Shown one piece after another: positions 26,601 to 36,509 of a stretch of DNA of 64,000 nt. The stretch is from an uncultured Eggerthellaceae bacterium. GTDB lineage: Bacteria > Actinomycetota > Coriobacteriia > Coriobacteriales > Eggerthellaceae. The notes under the pieces are model-generated. The model was not told where the DNA came from. It saw nothing but the letters and a program-made list of their open reading frames with translations, and searched no databases. Positions within the stretch are counted from its first letter, which is position 1; every line of letters begins with the position of its first letter. The stretch is taken from NCBI GenBank assembly GCA_944321455.1, contig CALULI010000002.1:213803-277802 (forward strand), in the 5' to 3' direction. The position numbers and the translations under genes were made by a program.

Positions 26601-29600
26601 GCCGTCCTCGTTCGTGGTGTAGGTATGTGTCGTGTTCTTGTCCATGCACAAACCATAAAGCGTGAACTCAGCGCCCTCGAGCGCGTCACCATCGTCGTTC
26701 ACCTTCAGGATGTCAATCTCTTCGTGGATGTTCGTCACCATGAAGGAGTAGGCATTGTCTGCCTGCCCATTCTCGTCGAGATCTGCCCACGCATAGCGCT
26801 CGGGCAGGTCGCCGTCTACTGCAAGCGATCCGTCCTCCTGCACCGTCACGGTGAGCACGGCATCCGCCGGGTCATAGCCGCTCGGCGCCTTGCTCTCGTA
26901 GATGGTGTAGGTGCCACCCACCACAAGCTGGCGCACCAGCTCGATATGACCAGTGGAATCGGTCGTAAGCGTCACGGTCTTCGTGGCCTCGTCGTAGGTG
27001 CCCGCAGCAAACTCGCTCGGCTGCGCGAACTCGGAGTTGCCCTGCGCCGCGATCTGGAACTCAGCGCCGGCAAGCGCCTGGCCAGCGTCGTTCTGCTTGT
27101 TGATTTCCAGGCTCGTGGGCGTGTTACGCACGGCGTTCGTGCCAGTAAGCGTCGGGTTCAGATGCGTGCGATCGATAGTGAGGTTGCCGCTCGTCACACG
27201 ATGGTTATCGGCGGTCGCGGAATCAGTGTAGTTGAAGTAGCCATCCGCTGGTGCAGTCTCGACGAAACGGTACGTGCCCCATTTGAGATTCGTGACCTTG
27301 ATCTGACCTGCGGTGGAAGTCTGGGCATCGCCCTCGAGAGCCATGTTGTCATCGTTCATAGCGTACGCGTTGCCCGTCACCAAGCCCTCGGCGATAGCCT
27401 CCCACGTTTGCCCGTCTTCGCCCAGGCGCTGCAACTCGAAGGTCGCGCCGTTGAGCGCAGTGTTGTTCAGACCGGTCTTGGCCATCGTCACAGAACCACG
27501 TTGCGGCACATTAGGAATGCCCTGACCCGCCACGAACGTACCATCAGCGCTGGTCACCTTAAAATCGATGTCAGCGCCGTCGCTGACGTTCTTGATATCG
27601 AAGGTCGCATCGTCATCAGCGTTGTCGATGGTGAACGTCGCACTGAACCCGTTGCTCGTGTACCCCGTCTGGGTGGATTTCTCGGTCAGGGCATACGCGC
27701 CTTTCTCGAGACCAGAAAGCTCGAGCGTGCCATCTTGGCCAGTCTTCACTTCTTTGGTCCAGCCTTGGAACGCATCGCCTTCCGGATCGTAAGTCAACGT
27801 GAAGACGATGTCCTGGATGCCTTCGTTCGTCTCGGTATCGAACTTATGCAGCTTCACCCCAGCGGTGAAATCCTCGTTGGCCATCGTCGCATCGACAGTC
27901 TTGCTGGTGTACGCGTAATGCGTGTCCTGCGTGATTGTCATTTCCGGCGACTTCGCGGCATCGCCAGACGGCATCACAGCACCCGGCGTGGCATCTTTCT
28001 CAAGGAAGTAATACGTGCCCTCGGGCAGGCCCTCGGAGAGTTTGGTGTACTTGTTATCGTACTTAGCCTTGAAGTCGTCGCTCACCGCGGTGCCGTTGTT
28101 CACCGTGGCGATGATGCCCTGAGCGTTCGTGGCAAGGTCGCTCGCCACGAGCAGGTCATCGCCGTTCGAGTTCACCTGGTACAGGTCGAAGACCGCGCCA
28201 GCGAGCGCAGCCTGGTTCGCACCGCCCACCTGGCCGTCATCGGTCACATACTTCGTAAGCTTGAGATGACCGCGCAGCACCGGGTCCTGAACGCTCACCG
28301 TGATGGTACCGCCGGGGTTAGCGCCCTCAACATCGAGCACGTCGTTATTACCGCTCTGTGTTGCGGTCACGTTGCCGTTGTTCGCAATCGTGATGGTCAC
28401 GTCCGGCGCCTTGGCATAGCCTTCGGGCACCGTACCCGTCTCCTTCACGGTATAGGTACCGGCAGGCAAGCCGACAATGAAGCCGGCGTTGTCACCGGTC
28501 ATCTCGGTGCCGCCCGTGGTGGGGTCGGTCGTGCCATCGGGCCAAACCGTACTTGAAACCACACCATTCACATCTTTCCAAACAGCATAGATAGTACTGC
28601 TCGCGTTGCCTGTGCCATAGACAGTGAGTTCAATGTCGCGCAGGTCCTCGGGCTCGGTTTGACCCTCGGGCGTGAAGTCGCTTACCTTGTCGAAGGTGAA
28701 GCGCGTTGCCACATTCGTGATGGCTTCATTTTCCTGCGCGCCCGGCTTTCCTGCCGTAGCTCCAGCGGTCACCGTCGTGCCCGCTGCGTCGTGCCCATTC
28801 GCGTTCTGGTTCCCTGTAGAGCCATACAGCGGATAGAAGCCCTCGGCAGAGCCGCTGGTCTCTTCTGCCCAGTAGACATACGGCCTGTCATCGGCGTTGG
28901 CGGCCGGCAAACCATTGTATGCGAACTCCCATACGCCATCGCTATTGGCATCAGTCCACACGGGCTGACCGTTGTTGTAGATATAGGTTACCTGCTGCGC
29001 CTGGCTATAGGTGGTATCGCCCGTCTTGTACGCACGGTACAGCATCATCGTAGGGAAGTCCCTATCTGCAATATTCGGAGCGACCCCTGTGTCGAAGTCC
29101 TCCCACGCCTTGGTGCCAGTCAGGTTGACCGTGCGCAGCGTGTTGGTGAACGTCTGACTATCGGGTGTCTGCTCATTGCCTTGCGTAGAGCTCACCACGT
29201 AATAGCGATAGGTGACGTCGTCAGTCGTAGCTGCGGTGCCCTTAGTGTCCGTTGCCTCGGTAACAGGCTCGACGCTTTTATCCGTCACGTCATAGCCACC
29301 AGGCACTTGCTCGACGACGCGGTACTCATATTTCTTACCGTCCTGGTTGCAATCGGGCAGGTTCTTCCACTCAACCGTTGCAGACTGGCCATTGCCCGTG
29401 ATGGTCTGGGAGACGATGCCCTCGGCAAGCGGGTTATCGACAACCGCTTGTCCTGCACCGTACTCCATGAGCCAATGCCAGCCCTCATCGCCGGAACCCT
29501 CAAGACGCTGCTGCAGCAGATAGGTCACTTCCCAGTTGCCGTTAGCGCCGTCAGGACGCGTGTTCCAGGCATCTTGCGTGTTGCCGTTGACATCGCCTTC

Positions 29601-32600
29601 CCAACTCTTCGTGGCGGAGATGCTCGTCGTCTCGAGTGTGTTGGTTATCTCGCTGTGATAGCCATCGTCCGCATTACCCGTCTCTTCCTGACTCGGCTGA
29701 TACGGGTGATACGTATTGTAAATCGAGCCGTTGCTGCCCGGCTCGTCGGCCTTCGGTGCCTCTATCTCCTGATCGCCGATAGCAATCTCGACCGCGCGGT
29801 ATTCGATGGTAAACAACTCACCAACATACTCGGGTATTTCACTGATACCCGCCATGGGCAAACCCGTCCATGACGCGTTCCAGCCGTTGTCTGCCCTCAG
29901 CTCTCTAACAATAAAATCTTCGGTGATGCCCGCAGCCTGGAGTTCTTCTTCAGTGGCGTATTCCGTATCGAGAAGCAGCTGGCGAGCGTTTTCCCATGAA
30001 CCATCAGCAGGGATGGTGTGCGGGCCACCATCTGCCGACTGGTAGACCAGTCGCGCTTGTAACTGCACCGTCACCGACGTCGGTCGCAGTCCATATGGAT
30101 CTTCTCCATCCTTCCAGTCTTTGTGCACCGATATCGAGCCGCGCAGCGCGTTACGCAGCGCGAAGCTCGGGTTTTCGGCCGATGCGGAAACCGTTGCCTC
30201 TCCCGTGACGACGTCGTAATAGCTGTCGGCCGTGAGCCCGGCGTTGCCGATGCCCATCTTGTTCAAGTCTTCGGTGATCTTATATTGATAGGCCGTGCCA
30301 TCAGGCGCCCACTTGGGCAAGTTGCTGATGGTGACCGTATAGTTATTGTCGCCGACCGTTTCATCGAGAACGTAATAGTACGGGTCTTCCGCTACGGTAT
30401 TCTGCAGCAAGCCCTGACCCTTGAGGTCGACGGTCTGGTTATTGCCAATCTGCTCGACAGTAAGGCCCTTCCAGAATTGCTCCACAGTAGGACGCATGTT
30501 GAACATGCCGTTGTAGTCATCCCACGTCTTAGTGCCCGTGAGATCGATGGATTCGGGCGTGTATTCGTTCTTGAACGTCACGTCGGGCGTAGTGTCACCC
30601 GGAGTGACGGTGCCGTCTTCGGCGACCTCGTCTTTCGCCAGTACAGTGCCCGTCACTTTGTTCGTCGCTGTGCCCGTGTCGGAACCGCCAGGCTCAGGCG
30701 CCTCGACGGTGCCCTGCTCGGGACACAGCGCACCGGAGCTTACGCCGCCCTCGACGGCTTTGCCCGTGCCGTTCACGTTCTCAGCGGCAACATTGCCCAC
30801 ATTCACCGTGGTCTTGTAGCCGTTGATGTTGTGTTCGACCACGTAGTACTGCCAATAGCTGCCGTCGGGCGCGTAAATATCAAGCCCGCTGAACGTGTAT
30901 TGTGCTGTGGTTGTTTCCTCGCCAGCATCCGTGATCGTCAGACCAGGAGTCTGCGTAGCGCCTTGCTTGAGCATGTCGTTTGTCAGCGTCACGCTGTCCA
31001 CCAGCGCCGCAGCGCTCTTCACTCCCTCGTCGTTGATGTAGTAGCGGTACACGTCGAACGTCGTCGCAGGGTACAGGTCACCCGCTTCGCGCTCGGTGTA
31101 GTGCTTCTGCACCGTAAGGCTACCCGTATCAGAGGTGTAGATGTTGCGCAGCAAGAACGAGCCCGTCTCGCCGTGCTCGATCACGTAGATACCGATTGAA
31201 TCGTCATCGCTGTCGCACAGCTCGCAGAAATCGGTGGTGTTGATGAATTCAGTTGTTGGCCCACCAGGCTGATTGAGCAATCCCCACGGCACCTCAATAG
31301 CACGATACTCATAGAGTTCGCCATCTTCTGTATAGCGCGGAAGCAGTTCAGCGCCTTCGGGCAACGTCGGACTGTCTTCATCCAACGCCGCCGTCACGCC
31401 CTCTTCGGTATTCTCGCCCGTATATGCCAGACGATACGTGTACTGATTGTTACCCTGCGATACCAGATCGGATGTCCAGGCAATGGCGCTGGTGCCATCG
31501 GCGAACTTCCAATTGCCTTCGTCATTCGTCTCGAACTTCAACGATGGCCACGTGTCTTCTCCAGCAACACGCTGCTGGATATAGACCGTGAGCTCGGGCA
31601 AGTCAGCCTGCGCCACATTGCCAGGCACGTTCTCCCACAGCTTCGTGCCGCGTGCCACGAGGTTGTCCGTCAGCTTGTTGACGAACGTGCCTCCCTCGTG
31701 AATAGCCCAGTTAGAGCCATCCTCGATCGATGCAGGATCATTATTCGTCGCATTCGTCTGGATGTTCACTGCCTCGGGATCGCCGTTAATATCCATGTTG
31801 GCGCCATTAGCATCAGTGAAAGTGTCCCTGAACGTCACGGGCGTGTAATCGAGAGAAGAACCATCAGCTGACATGGACTCCGTTGCAAAATACACGTATT
31901 CGTTACCGTTGCTGTCATACGAAGGTAAATTTGCGATAGAACAGGTCTGGTCGTATTGCGCGTCCGCGCTGCCCTGCGCGCCCGTCCACAGCCAGTTTAC
32001 GTAGTCATCGACCGGTTCCGGATCACTATAAATCGCTGCGCCATCAGCGCCGCGCTCAATCGTCATACGATAAAGCGTGAGATAAATATCCGGGCGCTGC
32101 TTGAGCTGGTCGTTCACGTACTGGTCGCTCCAGTGCTTATGGAAGACCACCGTGCGCGTGGCCTGACGCGTGTTGGTGAACTCATAGGTCTGCTTATCGT
32201 GGAAGTGCTGGGTGCCTACTATATAGTCTCCCACTTCCTTGGTGCTGGTGTACTCGCCGGCATTTTCGTCTGGAGCCCAGCGCTCGCTCACATCGTAGTG
32301 AACAACGTTGCCATTGCTGTCGTACTTGGGAAGCCCGTGGAACGCATAGGCGAACGTGTTTTGCGTAAGATCAGGCTTCATCGTCATGACGAGCACTTGC
32401 GAACCATCGATATTTTCTATACGCACACCATCTGCTGTTGTAAGCTGCTCTCCCTCGGCATCAAGAACTGGGATGCGGTTTTCGCTAACCTGAACCCAAG
32501 CTTTCCCTTCCGCGTCAATAGAAAACGCATCGGCATACTCCGTACACGAGAGTACGAGTTCTGCTTTAGGGCGATTGGTGTGATCAACGCCATCGTTCCA

Positions 32601-35600
32601 GATTTTGGTGATATCAATATCAATTAAGCCTAAACGGCGATTTGTCGCCGTAACAGCACTCATAGCATCATTGTATTCACCTTCGGTAGCAGTTGGCGTT
32701 CCGCTAACTTGATAGACATGATCCTCTGTTGCCACACGATACGTGTTTTCAGTGCTCTCGTAGTCCCAACCAATGTTGATCCAGTCTGTTGAGATGCCCT
32801 TATCCGCATAGGCATTCTGTGCATCCTGGCCGTCATTGGCGCCGCTCACAATCGGATACTGCGTACCATCGTCGCCGATGAGGTACTTCTCCTCAATCCT
32901 GAATTGCTTATAAGACACATCGCCAATGGGCACGTCTACTTCCGCAAACCACGAATTATCAGCAGAAAGCGTGATGTTGGAAACTACCACCTCACCTGCA
33001 TCGTAGTGATAAAGCTCGTCCGTTGCGGGGTCGATGTTCTGCTTTGCTGTCATGGATGTTGTGGCAACCAAGTCGACAACAACGGGCAGGCGGTGCGAGG
33101 CATCGTCACCGTCGTTCCAATTCTTGATAAGACGAATTTCGGAACCTTCGCCCGGACCGACCGTGTTCTCAATGCGTGTCGTATGCGTGTCGGCATCGTA
33201 GGTTCGCTCGGTATGCCAGCCAGAGGGCGCCTGCTCCAAAACCATATAGGTGTAGTACACGCCGCCCTCGTCGTATTTAGGTAGGTTCTCGAACTCGAAA
33301 TGATACGACGCCGTCTCCATTACGCGCACATCCTGACCCAAGTTGGATATAGTCGTCCAATCAGAATCAACAGTGCCGTCCATTTCAAATGAACCAATAA
33401 GCACGCCATCTTGGAACAGGTCCATCGTGACTTTGCCGCTCGTGTCCAAGTCGGGATAGTCGGGATAGCCGCCATCTTGTGGTTTGATCTGAGCCAAAGT
33501 GCCGTCGGGCTGCTGCCAGAATTTGTCAACACGTTCATAGGTAGTGTTGTCAAAACGGTTGGTGATGGTATTGGTTTCCTCGTCGAGCGTGGAGGTAAAG
33601 TTTAGCTGCTCTTGTTCGCCTTCAATATTCTCTAGCGAAAGCGTAAAGGTGCCGCCGCCCTTGTCGTCAGATGTAAAGTTGGTTTTCTGGTCACCCAAAG
33701 TGACGTTAGACTCAACCCAGCGGTACTCAAGTTCTCTACCCTGCGAGTCATATTTCGGGAACGTCTCACTAAACGTCTGTGTCAGTTTTTCTGAAAGCCA
33801 GCCATTAATTTCGTGCTTGTTGTCTGTGTTCTGCCATTCGCTATTCTGACCAAAACCAGGATTTGCCAGACGCTGCTGCAACGTGAACTCAACGGTCACG
33901 TCCTTCAGCGAATCCTGAAAAGCTGCGATTTCCCAGGTTTTAGTAGCTTCGACAGGAATTGTACCTGTCAGACGGTTTGTGATAGTGCCGCCATTGTAGA
34001 TGAAAGGGTCTTTGGTGCGATCTGCCGCAGATAAATCGACACGCGTGTCTTCCGTGTCTTCATAGTTGGGAGCGGTATCGGTGACGGCGCCGTTCGCGTC
34101 CACGGTGCCATACACCGTCTCGTAGCCCGTAAGGCTTGAATCCTCACGTAGCGCATAGATGTAGGGGTAGCCGTCCGGATCGTACTTGGGCAGCTGGTCG
34201 ATGGCATCGCCGTACTTTTCACGCAGCAGTTTGTTGAGATCAACCGTGCTGTCGCTTTTCTCCGGAATTGTAACCGTGACGAACTCGACCGCATTCATCG
34301 ACGAGCCCGGATTAGAAGTGCCCGAGGTGACGGCGTTCAGCTGCACCTGCGCGGCCTGAGAATACGAGCTGTTCGTGGAATAACGCCACAGCGAGAAAGT
34401 GGTCTCAGGACGGTTGTCTTTGTTGTCGCCGTCCAGCCAGACCTTGTTGGCATCGTACGACGTCTGGCCTATGGGGCGCAGCGTCATAGTGCCACCATCG
34501 TGCAGGAGGTTCGTGGAGCTGCCGTGGCTGGGAGAGTCGGAGTTGTTGTAGGAAGGCTGGAAGTAGTCCTGCCCCTGCTGCCCCTCGTGATGATCCTGGA
34601 ACTGAATGTAGTAAACGATGGGCGAATTGTTGACATCATACATGGGCAAGACTGCGGTGATAGTCGCTGTCTTACCGTCCTCACTGAATTCGACCGTAAA
34701 CTCACGGCCCCGTTCTGCGAAAGATTGAACCATCTCTGCGATCGAAGGGAATTGTGTTGGATCTTCAACGTACTCGTTGTCGATCATAGCACCGAAGCGG
34801 AAATCATCAGCATGCTCTTCATTGGCGAAATTCGCGCCGAAAATCTGCTCGAGAGGGTCGTCGCCGATATTGCCCTTGATCGTGAACGTGTACTCTTGCG
34901 TAAGCATGTAGTAGCGCTGTCCGTCCTCGCCCTCTGCTGTCGGGCTGATAGCACCACTGTCGTTATCACCGTAAATGTAGTCTGCGGACAGACCATTCGT
35001 GTCGTTGATGCGCCACGTAATCGAAGTCGTTTCGGTTTGAGACACCATGCTTGGCGAGCCATCAGGGTTATACGAAGGTTTACCGTCTTCGTCCGTAGCC
35101 TGAGTGGTGGTGATGGTATTCAGCCTCGTGGGAAGCCCAGATGCTTCGGCATGCCAGGTGCTCACGGAAACCGAGCTCATTACCACTCCACGTACCCAGC
35201 TGGGCGTTTGCCCATCCGGAATATGCAACGCCTCGCGCGCCGACGTCGTAAGGCTGCCGTTCTTATCGATGAGTTGTATCCACGTTTTCCCGCCGTCAAG
35301 CGTGAACTCGGGAATAATGCTTGCGCCGTAACCAGTCATATCAGGGCGCTTGGCGCTGTTATTGTCACACCAAGTAATGTTCATTGCAGCACTACCGCTG
35401 TAATTGTCCAGCGAATAGATCGTAGTTGATTCAGCGAGCGAATTGATGCCGTCGTCAGCAGTTTGCGCTGCCACATCACCATTTGTCACTCCAAGCACAG
35501 AACCCAATGCGCCAAGAGGATTATGAGTATTGTGCCATGCATCCAACACCGCTTGTTTGGTAGGAAATACCACATCAACGTTATTCTCTGTACCATCTTC

Positions 35601-36509
35601 AGCAGTCTGAGCCGTCCAAGTCTGCTTCAGCTCTTGATTGTCACCCAAAAACGCTGCGCTAAACGTTGCTTTCAAATCCACAAAGCCGCGCACAACCGCG
35701 TTGATATCTTCTGTTGCGCCCGCTTCAACAAAGGTGATTTTCAGTTCGCCGTTTTCCACCTTGGCATCGGCAATTTTTTCGGTTGTTTCAGTTCCGTCTT
35801 CATTCAGGCGGAATACTTCATAGGTTTGATTTTCGAAAGTAAGGAAATTAGGAAGAGTTGTTTCAATCCAGTCGCCCACCAGAAGCTTATCTTCACCTGG
35901 ATTGAGGTTGAAATCTACACGGAACGTTGCAGGAAGAGTAGAAGGAAGGTCGTTATTTTCAAGCGATTCAATTTCAGAAGTTTCAACCGTAAGCTTTGCG
36001 TCTAAATCGCAGGCATCCAGTTTGGACTGCCATGCAAATGGATCGCGCTGATCTGCGGTTTCATTTGAATTGATGGGAGAACTTTCTTTTGTATTTTTAG
36101 CATCTTCGAGACTGTCTTGAGTATCACTATTTAGATCTTGATAAGAAGAATCTTTATTGTCCAGACCCGAATTACTGTATTCATTATTTGATTGTGAAGA
36201 CTGATTGCTGTTGGAAGAATTATTGGAGTCGTCTGGTTGATCATTACCGCTTGATGCATCTAATTCAGTTGAAGATGCCCTCCCGCTATTTTCTGTATTG
36301 GCGGAGTTTTCCGTAGAAGAATTGCTTTCCTCGAAAGAACTATAGGATTCAGCCAGCGCTTCACCGTTGTAGGTAAATGCTGATATAGGTAGCATTGTAA
36401 AAACCAACATAAAGGTCATTACCACGCTAATAGTTTTATTACGCGCATTTATTACCGTTTCAGCATGAAAAAATGCTTTTCTGCGATGCGCTTTTTTAGA
36501 CGACCTCAT
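23682..36509 (-). CDS. Giant LPxTG-anchored Cna-B/SpaA-repeat surface adhesin
   Basis: 4275 residues from ATG 36509, which has AGGAGGGAG upstream; the frame is open 21 codons further without a site. Order: a long signal peptide (about 1-56, basic then hydrophobic MTFMLVFTMLPISAF); a Ser/Asn/Glu-rich linker (56-166); and a non-repeated adhesin-like region (166-680). A first block of about 12 Cna-B modules (680 to about 2590) shows K-x-W...R-P starts, such as TKTWDDYNG and HKDWKDGEDP. A second block of about 13 SpaA-type modules follows (about 2590-4225), with K...L-x-GA-x-F starts and ETKAPxGY ends. The Lys and Glu of these motifs are the residues expected to form isopeptide bonds. LPKTG (23790-23804) is at 4236-4240, followed by a membrane helix and a basic tail. 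Sortase would link it to the cell wall. No sortase gene is in the window. GC varies strongly along the gene. Confidence 0.93.
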   Translation of the reverse strand: MRSSKKAHRRKAFFHAETVINARNKTISVVMTFMLVFTMLPISAFTYNGEALAESYSSFEESNSSTENSANTENSGRASSTELDASSGNDQPDDSNNSSNSNQSSQSNNEYSNSGLDNKDSSYQDLNSDTQDSLEDAKNTKESSPINSNETADQRDPFAWQSKLDACDLDAKLTVETSEIESLENNDLPSTLPATFRVDFNLNPGEDKLLVGDWIETTLPNFLTFENQTYEVFRLNEDGTETTEKIADAKVENGELKITFVEAGATEDINAVVRGFVDLKATFSAAFLGDNQELKQTWTAQTAEDGTENNVDVVFPTKQAVLDAWHNTHNPLGALGSVLGVTNGDVAAQTADDGINSLAESTTIYSLDNYSGSAAMNITWCDNNSAKRPDMTGYGASIIPEFTLDGGKTWIQLIDKNGSLTTSAREALHIPDGQTPSWVRGVVMSSVSVSTWHAEASGLPTRLNTITTTQATDEDGKPSYNPDGSPSMVSQTETTSITWRINDTNGLSADYIYGDNDSGAISPTAEGEDGQRYYMLTQEYTFTIKGNIGDDPLEQIFGANFANEEHADDFRFGAMIDNEYVEDPTQFPSIAEMVQSFAERGREFTVEFSEDGKTATITAVLPMYDVNNSPIVYYIQFQDHHEGQQGQDYFQPSYNNSDSPSHGSSTNLLHDGGTMTLRPIGQTSYDANKVWLDGDNKDNRPETTFSLWRYSTNSSYSQAAQVQLNAVTSGTSNPGSSMNAVEFVTVTIPEKSDSTVDLNKLLREKYGDAIDQLPKYDPDGYPYIYALREDSSLTGYETVYGTVDANGAVTDTAPNYEDTEDTRVDLSAADRTKDPFIYNGGTITNRLTGTIPVEATKTWEIAAFQDSLKDVTVEFTLQQRLANPGFGQNSEWQNTDNKHEINGWLSEKLTQTFSETFPKYDSQGRELEYRWVESNVTLGDQKTNFTSDDKGGGTFTLSLENIEGEQEQLNFTSTLDEETNTITNRFDNTTYERVDKFWQQPDGTLAQIKPQDGGYPDYPDLDTSGKVTMDLFQDGVLIGSFEMDGTVDSDWTTISNLGQDVRVMETASYHFEFENLPKYDEGGVYYTYMVLEQAPSGWHTERTYDADTHTTRIENTVGPGEGSEIRLIKNWNDGDDASHRLPVVVDLVATTSMTAKQNIDPATDELYHYDAGEVVVSNITLSADNSWFAEVDVPIGDVSYKQFRIEEKYLIGDDGTQYPIVSGANDGQDAQNAYADKGISTDWINIGWDYESTENTYRVATEDHVYQVSGTPTATEGEYNDAMSAVTATNRRLGLIDIDITKIWNDGVDHTNRPKAELVLSCTEYADAFSIDAEGKAWVQVSENRIPVLDAEGEQLTTADGVRIENIDGSQVLVMTMKPDLTQNTFAYAFHGLPKYDSNGNVVHYDVSERWAPDENAGEYTSTKEVGDYIVGTQHFHDKQTYEFTNTRQATRTVVFHKHWSDQYVNDQLKQRPDIYLTLYRMTIERGADGAAIYSDPEPVDDYVNWLWTGAQGSADAQYDQTCSIANLPSYDSNGNEYVYFATESMSADGSSLDYTPVTFRDTFTDANGANMDINGDPEAVNIQTNATNNDPASIEDGSNWAIHEGGTFVNKLTDNLVARGTKLWENVPGNVAQADLPELTVYIQQRVAGEDTWPSLKFETNDEGNWKFADGTSAIAWTSDLVSQGNNQYTYRLAYTGENTEEGVTAALDEDSPTLPEGAELLPRYTEDGELYEYRAIEVPWGLLNQPGGPTTEFINTTDFCELCDSDDDSIGIYVIEHGETGSFLLRNIYTSDTGSLTVQKHYTEREAGDLYPATTFDVYRYYINDEGVKSAAALVDSVTLTNDMLKQGATQTPGLTITDAGEETTTAQYTFSGLDIYAPDGSYWQYYVVEHNINGYKTTVNVGNVAAENVNGTGKAVEGGVSSGALCPEQGTVEAPEPGGSDTGTATNKVTGTVLAKDEVAEDGTVTPGDTTPDVTFKNEYTPESIDLTGTKTWDDYNGMFNMRPTVEQFWKGLTVEQIGNNQTVDLKGQGLLQNTVAEDPYYYVLDETVGDNNYTVTISNLPKWAPDGTAYQYKITEDLNKMGIGNAGLTADSYYDVVTGEATVSASAENPSFALRNALRGSISVHKDWKDGEDPYGLRPTSVTVQLQARLVYQSADGGPHTIPADGSWENARQLLLDTEYATEEELQAAGITEDFIVRELRADNGWNASWTGLPMAGISEIPEYVGELFTIEYRAVEIAIGDQEIEAPKADEPGSNGSIYNTYHPYQPSQEETGNADDGYHSEITNTLETTSISATKSWEGDVNGNTQDAWNTRPDGANGNWEVTYLLQQRLEGSGDEGWHWLMEYGAGQAVVDNPLAEGIVSQTITGNGQSATVEWKNLPDCNQDGKKYEYRVVEQVPGGYDVTDKSVEPVTEATDTKGTAATTDDVTYRYYVVSSTQGNEQTPDSQTFTNTLRTVNLTGTKAWEDFDTGVAPNIADRDFPTMMLYRAYKTGDTTYSQAQQVTYIYNNGQPVWTDANSDGVWEFAYNGLPAANADDRPYVYWAEETSGSAEGFYPLYGSTGNQNANGHDAAGTTVTAGATAGKPGAQENEAITNVATRFTFDKVSDFTPEGQTEPEDLRDIELTVYGTGNASSTIYAVWKDVNGVVSSTVWPDGTTDPTTGGTEMTGDNAGFIVGLPAGTYTVKETGTVPEGYAKAPDVTITIANNGNVTATQSGNNDVLDVEGANPGGTITVSVQDPVLRGHLKLTKYVTDDGQVGGANQAALAGAVFDLYQVNSNGDDLLVASDLATNAQGIIATVNNGTAVSDDFKAKYDNKYTKLSEGLPEGTYYFLEKDATPGAVMPSGDAAKSPEMTITQDTHYAYTSKTVDATMANEDFTAGVKLHKFDTETNEGIQDIVFTLTYDPEGDAFQGWTKEVKTGQDGTLELSGLEKGAYALTEKSTQTGYTSNGFSATFTIDNADDDATFDIKNVSDGADIDFKVTSADGTFVAGQGIPNVPQRGSVTMAKTGLNNTALNGATFELQRLGEDGQTWEAIAEGLVTGNAYAMNDDNMALEGDAQTSTAGQIKVTNLKWGTYRFVETAPADGYFNYTDSATADNHRVTSGNLTIDRTHLNPTLTGTNAVRNTPTSLEINKQNDAGQALAGAEFQIAAQGNSEFAQPSEFAAGTYDEATKTVTLTTDSTGHIELVRQLVVGGTYTIYESKAPSGYDPADAVLTVTVQEDGSLAVDGDLPERYAWADLDENGQADNAYSFMVTNIHEEIDILKVNDDGDALEGAEFTLYGLCMDKNTTHTYTTNEDGYIHVDAGLMGGVRYQLSETKPADGYTQLSESLYFMMNERGEIVVTDAQENPLAEADYPAGYTVNDNRISLTVKNDPVELQITKRAPDNEDGTPGETLPWAEFTITPVNGSKFAAGAHPTEAQTMRTGEDGTLSMSAYLIVGGTYDITETKAPEGYEKVEGTMRVTVDNDGTIRVLGSVTDGQLAGQMPPTGYTRVDANKFEVQVVNEPIEIGIVKVDAHNTTTKLPGAVFEIVGEFAGSNEIETREFKTNENGRIDIDTELKSSQTYQLTEKQAPDGYELRTGTLEFTVGENGEVSIVGTAPDGYSVEQGNVTIVASDEPIEVGFVKKDLGDTNLAGGEFTLSGTFVNDKTHVTAKLDIPFTSTDGTVSFAGLPYEGATYSLIAGQKYTLTENTAPAYYETLEPFTFSVDENGKIAPAEGFEQAGEGEEGYVISEIDDNIVLAAHDTPIEVTLAKTSSANEQLALPGAVFELYQGESAEGEPYADVSVGENGTIALENLIAGTTYTLHEVTAPAGYELLSDVTFTVEKEGTVTLQGAPEGYTVAEGEDGVVTFTAADTPIEAKLVKTDEAGTPLANAIFTVQGTFAGDYANETEITLSATDANGVASIPSAALIANENYTITEVTAPSGYELAGSVEFTVGTDGVISLVTDGATATADSSTAGEGSATESAAVAGKNGTGAYTASTDGDMAVISATDHLVEVTITKTDGGQGLLPGAEFTATATDSNVGSTAGHSVTATTGEDGTAVLSGLIAGQEYTLAETKAPAGYELLTDTLTFTVQADGTIDAGFFPPAAFAIGQTKDAITAENNPLEVTLIKQAPNGAPLAGAEFRVEGEFPDGQTEKMFTSDENGIVFHQLQLTGSAEGTLYTVTETKAPEGYAQPSGSLDLLVFEDGTVQIADTSAADMKQNASAIESSGIAVITLNNEPLPGTELPKTGDNKILTLLAGAFGLLGMWAIVMSTVAYRKLRSKNK

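Noticed and set aside
25545..28556. Open frame of 1003 codons on the plus strand, antisense to the adhesin gene
   Set aside because: It lies wholly inside the adhesin coding sequence in the high-GC part, where the opposite frame rarely meets stops. The predicted product is Arg/His/Val-rich with no domain, and the adhesin frame has clear motifs throughout.
28659..31199. Two further long antisense frames (404 and 358 codons)
   Set aside because: Same reason: shadows of the adhesin frame in GC-rich repeats, no motifs and no ribosome-binding sites.
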